The notes beneath the pieces were generated by a model. The model made no database searches, was not told the DNA's origin, and saw only the letters and a program-made list of their open reading frames with translations. Shown in pieces: positions 8,840 to 17,199 of a stretch of DNA of 33,045 nt. Origin of the DNA: an uncultured Bacteroidota bacterium (GTDB taxonomy: Bacteria > Bacteroidota > Bacteroidia > Chitinophagales > Chitinophagaceae); the NCBI GenBank assembly GCA_903899675.1, contig CAIUKP010000240.1, forward strand, positions 1 to 33,045, in the 5' to 3' direction. The position numbers and the translations under genes are program-made. Within the stretch, counting starts at the first letter, position 1, and every line of letters starts with the position of its first letter.

Positions 8840-11812
8840 TTAGCGAATAATAGCTTGATAAATGGCGTCCTGGATATTGGAACGGACATTAAGTTGGCTA
8901 ATCAGGTTATTATTTCGGGTGGGCGTTACGCGGTTCGACATAAAAATAAATTGCAGGTTATTTATCGGATCGGCCCAAACGCAGATACCGGTAAAGCCCG
9001 TATGACCAAAGGTTTCGGCGGGTGCGCTGATGGAAGGATAGGGGTCTTTGCGAGTGGCATTGTCTTTTTCGGGCTTATCAAAACCCAATCCCCTGCGGCT
9101 GTTCGTGCTTCCATAGGCAGTGAATAATTGTATGGTAGATGGCTTCAACAATTGAATGCCATTCAGTGTTCCTCCATTGAGCAACAGTTGGTACAATTGT
9201 GCCAGATCGTAGGCGTTACTAAATAAGCCCGCATGGCCTGCCACTCCACCTAATAGGGCAGCGCCCTCGTCATGTACATCTCCCCGTAAAAACTGATGCC
9301 TGAAATATTCGTCTTTTTCAGTAGGCACCAGTTGGTTTTCCGGAATTCTATCCGTCGGCTTAAATCCGGTTGTTCTCATTTGAAGAGGAGTGTAAAAATT
9401 TTCCTCAAGAAATAAATTGAGGGGTTTACCGGAAACGGCTTCTACTATTTTTCCCAGTAAAATAAAATCGTTGTCGCTGTAAACATATTTTCCTTGTTTG
9501 CCCAATGGACTCGCTGCAATCCTTGCCTGAATGGTATCCTGCCAATCATTACGCAGGTACATGTTTTTTGCTACCCGAAAGTTGTGTTCCGCATCCGGGA
9601 TGGCAGTAAAATAGCCGGGAAGGGGTTGTTTGGTAGCAGAGTCTACCAGTTCTTTGTAAAAGGTAATGAAGGGCACTAATCCTGCTTCATGCAGCAAAAC
9701 CTGCCGCAGGGTTAAATTGGCTTTATTGGTTCCCCTCATCCAGGGGAGGTAATATCCCAGGGTTTGATCCAACTCTATTTTTCCTGCTTCGTACAATTTC
9801 ATTACCGAAACTGTTGTGGCAGAAATTTTGGTTACCGATGCCAGATCAAACACATGATCGGTGGTGGTTTTTTCCTGTTGGGTAAAATCGGTATAACCAA
9901 AAGCTTTTTCGTATACGATAGCACCATTCTTGGCTACCAATATCACACAACCCGGAAAAGCTTTTTTGTCAATTGCGGCCTGCGCAAGGGTATCAATGCG
10001 GGCCAGCTTAGATTCACTCATTCCCACCGAAGCAGCACTGGCAGGGGCAAAATAGGGATGCCAGCTAAGCCCTTTTCCTACAGGGAAACTATCGTTTACA
10101 GAAACCGGGAGACGACCTTTTGTACTAATTTTTCCGATCAGCACATCATAGGCAGCTTGTTGCGTTAGGTCGTCATCTTCGAAGCATGCCAGCAAGTTGC
10201 GGGGCTTTTGCAAATATTGAATTGCATAGGGATTTCCGAATACCAGCGTAATATGCTGATATTGCTGCAATGCATTCAACAAATACAACGAAGGGGCACT
10301 GAGTCCAAACTGATTGGCTGGCCGGCGACTATAATTGTGTAATCCTACAATTATTTTATCATATCCTTTCGATTGTAAGGTAGTCAGCAATTGGTCAACA
10401 GCAGCACTATCGGTTTTTTCAATGGTAGTAACCCCACTTTGATCATCCATCAGTTGTTTGCCGATAGCAGATTTGCTGCCAGATAAATATACATCTGCCC
10501 GATAATTGTTTTTAAGTGCAGTCGATAGCGTATTTTCTCCAGGTGCGCCAATACTCACATAGGCAATTCGTTGCTGATTGTTTAGTGGGAAAATAACGGG
10601 ATTGTCTTTTTTCAGCAGGGTGATACTTTCTTCGCTTATTTTTTTCCGAATAGGATTGGTGGCTGCATTCAAATCGTTGATCAGTCCATCATAGGCGATG
10701 CTGTCTACCTTATGTAAGCCCAGATTATATTTTACCAAAAGCACTTTTTTTACTTTGGCATTTATCTCATCCCAGGTTAAATCTCCTTTGTCGATGGCTT
10801 CATGCACAGCAGCAATGGTGCCGGGTACGTCTCCGGGCAGGCAGAGTAAGTCATTGCCTGCCATGATTGAGCGGAGGGCAGCCTCCCCTTTGGGATAATA
10901 TTTGGTAACACCCTGCATTTCCAGGGCATCGGTAAATGAAATGCCTTTAAAACCAAGATCGTTTCGCAGTAGTCCGTTGATATGTTGCGGAGAAAGTGAG
11001 CTGGGTAAGTGCGCACTGGTATCGATTGCGGGCACTGATAAATGGGCAATCATCACACTGCCAATACCGGCTTTGATTAATTCCCGAAAGGGATATAATT
11101 CCAGTTGTTCTAATTGCTCGCGAGTTTTATTAATAACCGGGAGGTCTTTGTGTGAGTCTACCGAAACATCCCCATGCCCCGGAAAATGTTTTACAGTTCC
11201 CATCACGCCTTCTCCCTGAATTCCTTTTGTGTAGGCAATCGCCATTCGGGTAACTCGGTATTTATCTTCTCCAAAACTGCGGTCATTTATTACCGGGTTC
11301 AGTGGATTGTTGTTGATATCTATTACGGGTGCATAGTTTACCTGAATACCCATCCGTTTGCATTGTTGGCCAACTGCCTTTCCTATATCATAAATCACGC
11401 CATCATCAGCGCCAGCCCCCTGCATCAACTGCCGAGGAAAGGGGATTACACTGTCTAGCCGCATACCTAATCCCCACTCTGCATCAATGGTAATCATCAA
11501 AGGTGTTTTGGCAATGGATTGATAGAAGTTGGTCAACTTAGCCTGTCGAACCGGTCCTCCCTGAAAAAAGCAGAGTCCACCCACATTATATTTACTAATC
11601 AAGTCTGTAACCTGCGCAATATGATCGGCACCCAGGTTGCTATGTGCCCGGATGATCATCAGTTGGGCTATTCGCTCGTCTTTGGAGAGTTTACGGAATT
11701 GTTTTTTCACCCATTTTTTCGCTGCCGGAGTTTCGGCATAAAATGATTGGGAAAAGGAAGAAACTGCACAAAATAGCAGTAGGGCGGTTGCGATAGATTT
11801 AATAGCGGGCAT
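8840..11812 (-). CDS. Exported GH3 (NagZ-type beta-N-acetylglucosaminidase) fused to a serine beta-lactamase-family domain
   Basis: NagZ motif VKHFPGHGDVSVDSHKDLP; C-terminal half with DLASVTKISAT (SxxK), YVYSDNDF (YxN-like) and FGHTGFTG. The start is moved to ATG 11812 (MPAIKSIATALLLFCAVSSFSQS signal peptide); the supplied ORF begins further upstream at 11872. Confidence 0.88.
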   Translation of the reverse strand: MPAIKSIATALLLFCAVSSFSQSFYAETPAAKKWVKKQFRKLSKDERIAQLMIIRAHSNLGADHIAQVTDLISKYNVGGLCFFQGGPVRQAKLTNFYQSIAKTPLMITIDAEWGLGMRLDSVIPFPRQLMQGAGADDGVIYDIGKAVGQQCKRMGIQVNYAPVIDINNNPLNPVINDRSFGEDKYRVTRMAIAYTKGIQGEGVMGTVKHFPGHGDVSVDSHKDLPVINKTREQLEQLELYPFRELIKAGIGSVMIAHLSVPAIDTSAHLPSSLSPQHINGLLRNDLGFKGISFTDALEMQGVTKYYPKGEAALRSIMAGNDLLCLPGDVPGTIAAVHEAIDKGDLTWDEINAKVKKVLLVKYNLGLHKVDSIAYDGLINDLNAATNPIRKKISEESITLLKKDNPVIFPLNNQQRIAYVSIGAPGENTLSTALKNNYRADVYLSGSKSAIGKQLMDDQSGVTTIEKTDSAAVDQLLTTLQSKGYDKIIVGLHNYSRRPANQFGLSAPSLYLLNALQQYQHITLVFGNPYAIQYLQKPRNLLACFEDDDLTQQAAYDVLIGKISTKGRLPVSVNDSFPVGKGLSWHPYFAPASAASVGMSESKLARIDTLAQAAIDKKAFPGCVILVAKNGAIVYEKAFGYTDFTQQEKTTTDHVFDLASVTKISATTVSVMKLYEAGKIELDQTLGYYLPWMRGTNKANLTLRQVLLHEAGLVPFITFYKELVDSATKQPLPGYFTAIPDAEHNFRVAKNMYLRNDWQDTIQARIAASPLGKQGKYVYSDNDFILLGKIVEAVSGKPLNLFLEENFYTPLQMRTTGFKPTDRIPENQLVPTEKDEYFRHQFLRGDVHDEGAALLGGVAGHAGLFSNAYDLAQLYQLLLNGGTLNGIQLLKPSTIQLFTAYGSTNSRRGLGFDKPEKDNATRKDPYPSISAPAETFGHTGFTGICVWADPINNLQFIFMSNRVTPTRNNNLISQLNVRSNIQDAIYQAIIR

Positions 11813-11874
11813 AAGGGTTGATTCTATCCCACAAGATACAGAATCGCTTTCTTTTCGGGATACCCCCAACAAAA

Positions 11875-11898
11875 AGCCATCCGCCGAGGCGAATGGCT
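11875..11898 (-). terminator. Rho-independent-like terminator after the DUF5606 gene
   Basis: AGCCATCCGCC-GA-GGCGAATGGCT inverted repeat with one mismatch; flanking A-runs on both sides give a T-run on the minus strand, 20 bp past the stop at 11918. Confidence 0.65.
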
Positions 11899-11917
11899 AA
11901 AAAAAGTATAAAAGGGA

Positions 11918-12334
11918 TTAGGCTTCGGCTTCTGCCTCTTCTTCATCAGCAGCAGGTAATACCGGTTCGATATTGTTGTCGCTGATAATTTTAAACCACT
12001 TCACCATCTTTTTCAGATCGCTGGCATAAACCCTTCCAAAATCAATCGCTGGGTAAGCTTTTTCAAAATATTGCTTAACGGCTTTATCGTCTTTATCGTT
12101 CGGGAGCGCTTCGGCACTTTTTTTCATGGCCATAAACACTTCAGCCAGATTCACATTCTCGTGAGTTGTGTACACTTCAATACTTTCCAGATGCGAAAAC
12201 TGGTGCTGTCGGCTGCTGATAAATCTGGTTTGCTGATCGAGTAAAGATTTGGCAATGGCCCCATCCGTTTTACTACCAACCAGCTCGAATAAACCGGGTA
12301 ATCCGGATACAGATATCAATTTAGTATATTCCAT
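11918..12334 (-). CDS. DUF5606 domain-containing protein
   Basis: 138 aa; MEYTKLISVSGLPGLFELVGSKTDGAIAKSLLD...RQHQFSHLESIEVYT...AIDFGRVYASDLKKMVKWF matches my recollection of DUF5606; acidic C-terminal tail. Confidence 0.75.
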   Translation of the reverse strand: MEYTKLISVSGLPGLFELVGSKTDGAIAKSLLDQQTRFISSRQHQFSHLESIEVYTTHENVNLAEVFMAMKKSAEALPNDKDDKAVKQYFEKAYPAIDFGRVYASDLKKMVKWFKIISDNNIEPVLPAADEEEAEAEA

Positions 12335-12381
12335 AATTACTGTTTAAAGAGGTGCAAAGTAACGGCAAAAAAAGTTAGTCC

Positions 12382-12401
12382 CGAAATGGATTGCCATTTC
12401 G
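12382..12401 (-). terminator. Hairpin downstream of the D-aminoacylase-like gene, possible terminator
   Basis: Perfect 8-bp stem CGAAATGG-ATTG-CCATTTCG; on the minus strand a T-run (CTTTTTTTG) follows about 7 nt downstream. Confidence 0.45.
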
Positions 12402-12437
12402 AGGGTATTTTAGCTAAAATCAGCCGATTGGGCGCTT

Positions 12438-14117
12438 TTAACCTTTATATCCCGGACCTTTTACAAATCTGCCGGGTGATGCGCCTGTAGGACTGCCTTT
12501 AGAAAGTACGGCTTTTCCATTTACCCAAACATCCGACACCCCGGTAGCATATTGATGCGGCTGCTGAAAAGTAGCATGGTCTTGAATTGTAGCCGGATCG
12601 AACAGCACGATATCGGCAAAATAACCCGTTTTCAGTCTGCCTCTCCGAGGTATTTTCAGGTGTTCTGCCGGCAGGCAGGATAATTTATAGATGGCTTCTT
12701 CTAGCGTGCATACTTTTTCTTCCCGCACATATTTGCCTAAAAAACGGGCAAAATTGCCATAGGCTCTGGGGTGGGCACTGGATTTTAGAAATACGCCTTC
12801 ATTTGTATATGAACCTTCATCGCTTCCAAAACTTACCCAGTGTAACCCGGCTTGCTTGCGTACATTTTCCTCATTCATTAAAAAATAGGCAACTCCCACG
12901 CGGGTGCTGTCTTGAATGATTAAATCCATAGCACATTCCTCTATGGGTTGTTTTCTGATGGCGGCTACTTCTGCCAGCGTTTTGCCGGTATATTTTTTCA
13001 ATGAATCCTGTTTAAAGCTGAGCAGTAAAATATGCTCTCCGCCGCCGGCTCCGGAATAGAGATTTTCCCAATCCATGGGATTGCTGTTCATGGCGGCTTT
13101 CATGGCTTTTCGGGTGGCGGGGTCTTTTAGGCGTTCCCGCAGCTTGCCAAATCCGCCATCCTGCAGTGAGGGAGGAAAGCAGGAAGTGAGTCCGGTGGCA
13201 CCTGCTACATACGTATACATGTCTGCGGCAATGGGCAAACCGGCAGTGCGCGCTTTTTCCAGCAGAGCAATGGCGGTATCCATTTTATTCCAGTTATTTT
13301 TTCCAGCAGCTTTCAGGTGATGCAGCTCACCGGTAACCCCTGATTCTTTGCAGATGCGGATAAATTCTTCCAGGGCGGGAATAAACTGGTTGCCTTCGCT
13401 GCGAATATGACTGCTGTAACTCCCTCCATAGTTAGCAGCTACTTTGCATAATGCGATGAGTTCATCGGTGGTGGCAAAATTATCAGGAGGATAAATTAGG
13501 GCACAGGTAACACCCAGCGCACCTTGTTGCATGGCTTCATCTACCAGTTTTTGCATTTGCTTGAGTTGATCGGGTGAGGGTGCCACTTTGCCTTCTCCCA
13601 GCACATGGGTACGAATGGTGCCGGCACCAACATAGGAGGCTATATTGGGTGAGATCCCTTTCTTTTCTAGTTGTTGCATGTATTCACCCAGTGTGTTCCA
13701 GTTTACCGGATACTTAATATCACCTTGCCCTTCTTGCAGTTGTTTTTTCATTTGCTCATTCAAAGGGCCAAAGCTCATCTCGCAAAACACTTCCAGGGTT
13801 ACTCCCTGACGGATATCACTTTGGCCGCGGCCATCGGCAAATAAGGATTCTTCTGAGTGCCCCATCATATTAATAAAACCGGGCGCAACGGCTTTTCCAT
13901 TGGCATTAACCACTTCACGGGCGGTGGCTTTAGACAAATCGCCTATCGCGGCAATCGTATCGTTCAAAATCCCTATATCGGCTACTATCGGCTTCCCACC
14001 GCTGCCGTCGTAAATCATTCCCTGCGAAATAATGGTGTCGAATGTTGGTTTGGTTTGGCAGGCTATGGTACAGGCAGCTAGAACAGCAAACAACAATGTG
14101 CGGAGATTCGATTGCAT
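12438..14117 (-). CDS. Amidohydrolase-family lipoprotein, N-acyl-D-amino-acid deacylase (D-aminoacylase)-like
   Basis: 559 aa; lipoprotein signal LAACTIACQTK; TIISQGMIYDGSGGKPIVADIGILNDTIAAIG; SDIRQGVT; SSHIRSEG; ELHHLKAAG; HPRAYGNFARFLGKYVRE; C-terminal GYFADIVLFDPATI. Confidence 0.85.
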   Translation of the reverse strand: MQSNLRTLLFAVLAACTIACQTKPTFDTIISQGMIYDGSGGKPIVADIGILNDTIAAIGDLSKATAREVVNANGKAVAPGFINMMGHSEESLFADGRGQSDIRQGVTLEVFCEMSFGPLNEQMKKQLQEGQGDIKYPVNWNTLGEYMQQLEKKGISPNIASYVGAGTIRTHVLGEGKVAPSPDQLKQMQKLVDEAMQQGALGVTCALIYPPDNFATTDELIALCKVAANYGGSYSSHIRSEGNQFIPALEEFIRICKESGVTGELHHLKAAGKNNWNKMDTAIALLEKARTAGLPIAADMYTYVAGATGLTSCFPPSLQDGGFGKLRERLKDPATRKAMKAAMNSNPMDWENLYSGAGGGEHILLLSFKQDSLKKYTGKTLAEVAAIRKQPIEECAMDLIIQDSTRVGVAYFLMNEENVRKQAGLHWVSFGSDEGSYTNEGVFLKSSAHPRAYGNFARFLGKYVREEKVCTLEEAIYKLSCLPAEHLKIPRRGRLKTGYFADIVLFDPATIQDHATFQQPHQYATGVSDVWVNGKAVLSKGSPTGASPGRFVKGPGYKG

Positions 14118-14216
14118 GGGATTAGATTTAGTGAATGGGGCGGTGGATTTGCGTTACGAAAGTTATCGAATTCTCAGAAAATTATAGCAATTTTATGTTA
14201 CACCCATTTACTTATT

Positions 14217-14735
14217 ATGAAGTACACTTTATGGATACTCGCCGTTTTTAGTTCCACCATGCTTCTTGCGCAAACACCGGAAGAAAAGCTCCAGGCTGCC
14301 GGATATACTTTATCTAATGTAAGCCCACCCGTTGCGAATTATGTGAATGTAGTGCGCAGCGGCAACCTGCTTTTTTTGGCGGGAAAGGGCCCCACACAAG
14401 CGGATGGAAAGTACGTAACCGGCAAGCTGGGTAAGGATCTTACCATTGAGCAGGGCTATGCAGCCGCCCGACTAACCGCATTGGCACAGTTGTCGGTATT
14501 GAAAGATTATCTCGGCAATTTGAGTCGGGTGAAAAGAGTGGTAAAAGTGCTGGGACTGGTGAATGGCACGGAAGATTTTACTGATCAGCCAAAAGTAATC
14601 AACGGATTTTCCGATATGATGGTGCTGGTATTTGGCGATAAGGGAAAACATGCCCGCTCGGCAATTGGAGTTGCTTCACTGCCTTTTGGTATGGCTGTAG
14701 AAGTAGAGCTGATTGTTGAAGTGGAGAATGATTAA
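14217..14735 (+). CDS. Exported RidA (YjgF/YER057c/UK114) family protein
   Basis: 172 aa from ATG 14217 with signal peptide MKYTLWILAVFSSTMLLAQ; LLFLAGKGPTQADGKYVTGKLG, AARLTALAQLSVLKDYLG and ARSAIGVASLPFGMAVEVELIVEV are RidA-type. The supplied ORF start at 14112 is probably too early. Confidence 0.85.
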   Translation: MKYTLWILAVFSSTMLLAQTPEEKLQAAGYTLSNVSPPVANYVNVVRSGNLLFLAGKGPTQADGKYVTGKLGKDLTIEQGYAAARLTALAQLSVLKDYLGNLSRVKRVVKVLGLVNGTEDFTDQPKVINGFSDMMVLVFGDKGKHARSAIGVASLPFGMAVEVELIVEVEND

Positions 14736-15382
14736 CCGGGATTGTTTTCGTTCAATACATTTTGTAAACGTTCCTGCAGGGTAGCATAATCGGTATAACC
14801 CCGAGCAATCAGTGTAAAGGAAACCTCACTGTTTTGCACAAAAACGCAGGGGTATCCGGTAACCTGCAGTTGGCGACAATTTTCAAATTCATCGTGGGCC
14901 AGTTGTTTGTATGCTTCATCGTGTATGCGCGTGTAAAAATATTCTTCCGACAAACTATATTTCTCTAATAGATGGCGATAGGCTTCATCATCTGTTAAGT
15001 CACGACCTTCCCAATACAGGGCATACTGTAAATCGGCAGCAAATGCTACCTGTTTATCGGGATAAATTTCTTTGAAGATGCACAAGGCAATGGCCGGCTT
15101 TTCGGAGTTCGGATACCAATCGCTCAAATCGGGATTTTCAATATGCCATAAATAGTCGGCTCCAAATTCTATGCCCGAAAGGGCTTCAACTTTTGGGTAG
15201 GCCTGGCGAATATAATCGGCGGTTACTTTAAGGGGCACCGGTTTTTCGGGTAAAATCATGCCTCCGGAAAACACTTCTATGGGAATTTCGGGGTAGTCGC
15301 TGGCCAGCTGCTGCATTACTTTGCTAAATGCATAGCACCATCCACAATAAGCATCATAGCAATAAATTAGTGAAGCAGCCAT
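14732..15382 (-). CDS. DsbA family (thioredoxin-fold) protein, probably cytoplasmic
   Basis: 216 aa; YCYDAYCGWCYAFSKVMQQL (CxxC), FSGGMI, QVTGYPCVFV; no signal peptide. Confidence 0.82.
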   Translation of the reverse strand: MAASLIYCYDAYCGWCYAFSKVMQQLASDYPEIPIEVFSGGMILPEKPVPLKVTADYIRQAYPKVEALSGIEFGADYLWHIENPDLSDWYPNSEKPAIALCIFKEIYPDKQVAFAADLQYALYWEGRDLTDDEAYRHLLEKYSLSEEYFYTRIHDEAYKQLAHDEFENCRQLQVTGYPCVFVQNSEVSFTLIARGYTDYATLQERLQNVLNENNPG

Positions 15383-15439
15383 GCTGTAAAGGTAATTCAG
15401 CCAATCGAGCTTGCCTCCCCGATGATGATAAATCTTTAA

Positions 15440-15447
15440 TATCTTTG
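15440..15447 (+). promoter_or_regulatory. Bacteroidota-type -7 box for the aminotransferase gene
   Basis: TATCTTTG matches TAnnTTTG, about 37 bp before ATG 15484; no well-spaced -33 element is obvious. Confidence 0.35.
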
Positions 15448-15483
15448 CTGTGTAATTACTTATTGAAATTAAAATAACTATTC

Positions 15484-16680
15484 ATGCCCGGGTACGAACT
15501 TTTTGGCGCAGAGGAAAGAAAAGAACTGAATGATGTATTGGAAACCGGTATCCTGATGCGATATGGGTTTGATGGCCCCAGAAAAGGAATCTGGAAGGCC
15601 AAGGAATTGGAAAGTGCTATTCAGGAAACTTTTGGTTGTAAGTATGCCCAATTAACATCCAGCGGAACGGGCGCGTTAACTACTGCTTTGGCTGCAATGG
15701 GCGTGGGAGTTGGGGACGAGGTAATTATGCCCACATTCACTTTTGTAGCCAGCTTTGAAGCGGTATTAAGTGTGGGTGCCATTCCAGTATTGGTAGATGT
15801 TGATGATACCTTAACGCTTAGTCCTGCCGCCGTAAAAGCCGCCATAACTCCCCGCACGCGTTGCATTATGCCGGTGCATATGTGTGGCAGCATGGCCGAT
15901 TTGGATGCCTTACTGGCAATTGCCCGCGAAAACGGGATACTATTGCTGGAAGATGCTTGCCAAAGTATTGGTGGAACCTACAAGGGCAAGGCATTGGGCA
16001 CTATAGGGGATGCTGGTACTTTCTCTTTTGATTTTGTAAAAATGATTACCTGCGCAGAAGGTGGGGTGGTAATGACGAATGATGCATCCATCTATACAAA
16101 GGCGGATGGATATACCGATCATGGGCATGATCACCTGGGGGTTGACCGGGGAGCGGATCTGCATCCCTTTATTGGATATAATTACCGGATTAGCGAGTTG
16201 CATGCGGCGGTTGGATTGGCACAAATCAGAAAGCTGCCTAATTTCTTGGCCATCCAAAAGCAAAATAATGCCTTATTAAAAGCACATCTGGAAGCGATAC
16301 CCGAAGTACAATTCCGTCGGGTGCCCGATGGTGGGGAGGATAGCTGTAGTTTTATTAGCTGGTTTTTACCCACAGCCGAACATACGCAGGCTGCCGTGGA
16401 GGAAATGCGCAATCAAGGCATTTTGGCCGGCAATTTTTATTGGTATAATAATAACTGGCACTATATCCGCAAATGGGATCATCTGAAGCAAGCTGGGGCC
16501 CTGCATAGGCTGTCTCCCGACCAAACCAATGCCTTGCAGCAGCTAAGCAGTTCAGATTTTTCGGTAAGTGATGCATTGATGAGTCGTTGTGTTTCTACTG
16601 CGGTTTCATTGGCCTGGACGCCCGAGCAGATAAAGGAAAAAGGAGAAAAAATGGCGGCTGCTATTAGAAAAGTGCTGTAA
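15484..16680 (+). CDS. DegT/DnrJ/EryC1/StrS family PLP-dependent aminotransferase
   Basis: 398 aa; TSSGTGALTTALAAMGVGVGDEVIMPTFTFVAS, DACQSIGGTYKGKALGTIGDAGTFSFDFVKMITCAEGGVV (PLP lysine context), GYNYRISELHAAVGLAQ. Confidence 0.92.
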   Translation: MPGYELFGAEERKELNDVLETGILMRYGFDGPRKGIWKAKELESAIQETFGCKYAQLTSSGTGALTTALAAMGVGVGDEVIMPTFTFVASFEAVLSVGAIPVLVDVDDTLTLSPAAVKAAITPRTRCIMPVHMCGSMADLDALLAIARENGILLLEDACQSIGGTYKGKALGTIGDAGTFSFDFVKMITCAEGGVVMTNDASIYTKADGYTDHGHDHLGVDRGADLHPFIGYNYRISELHAAVGLAQIRKLPNFLAIQKQNNALLKAHLEAIPEVQFRRVPDGGEDSCSFISWFLPTAEHTQAAVEEMRNQGILAGNFYWYNNNWHYIRKWDHLKQAGALHRLSPDQTNALQQLSSSDFSVSDALMSRCVSTAVSLAWTPEQIKEKGEKMAAAIRKVL

Positions 16681-16692
16681 TAGTTTTTCAGT

Positions 16693-17199
16693 ATGATAAG
16701 ATTTGAACTCCCTGCTTTTGAGCTTTCTAAAAAAAAGAAACGTTTGCGTTTGTTGCTCTTTTTGTTTGGGATTTGCCTACTGATTTGTACTATATTTTTC
16801 AGTTCTAGAGGGTTCCTACGGGAAAATTTTACTTTTATTTTCTTTGGGGGCTATTTCGTTATAAACTATTTATTAGGGTACTTGCAGTTAAAACATAAAA
16901 AGCAAATGCCCTTTGTTGAGATAGATGATCAGCAAATCAGGTGGAATAACTATGAAGCTGAAAATAATAAAGATATATCAAGCACCCCTGTTATTTTGAA
17001 TTGGTCGGCAATCAAGTGGGTCAAGTTACTGCACAATAATAAATTGGTGTTTTTTGAAGCGAGCAGTTTTGATAGCCAACTATGGTTACATCATTATCCT
17101 GCAGAGGAGCAGCAAATAATAATCGATACCGTTAAAGCTTATGCGGAACGTTTCTCACTCCGCTGGGTAGAGGAACAAAAGGAAGCGGCAATCGCATAG
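16693..17199 (+). CDS. Hypothetical two-TM membrane protein with a PH-like C-terminal region
   Basis: 168 aa; ATG 12 bp after the aminotransferase stop; two hydrophobic segments, then a soluble part (FVEIDDQQIRWNN...LNWSAIKWVKLLHNNKLVFFE) resembling bacterial PH-like cores. Confidence 0.65.
   Translation: MIRFELPAFELSKKKKRLRLLLFLFGICLLICTIFFSSRGFLRENFTFIFFGGYFVINYLLGYLQLKHKKQMPFVEIDDQQIRWNNYEAENNKDISSTPVILNWSAIKWVKLLHNNKLVFFEASSFDSQLWLHHYPAEEQQIIIDTVKAYAERFSLRWVEEQKEAAIA

Noticed and set aside
9764-10168. 134-aa plus-strand ORF, plus others at 8855..9127, 10698..10898, 10902..11219, 11174..11458 and 11519..11746
   Set aside because: All are antisense within the well-supported GH3-beta-lactamase gene and have no recognisable domain.
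15940-16263. 107-aa minus-strand ORF and neighbours inside the DegT aminotransferase
   Set aside because: Antisense to a strongly conserved enzyme; no independent evidence.
15484-16680. DegT aminotransferase as a marker of a sugar or antibiotic biosynthesis cluster
   Set aside because: No neighbouring glycosyltransferase, nucleotide-sugar or biosynthetic genes in the window; it appears as a lone gene with a small membrane protein.
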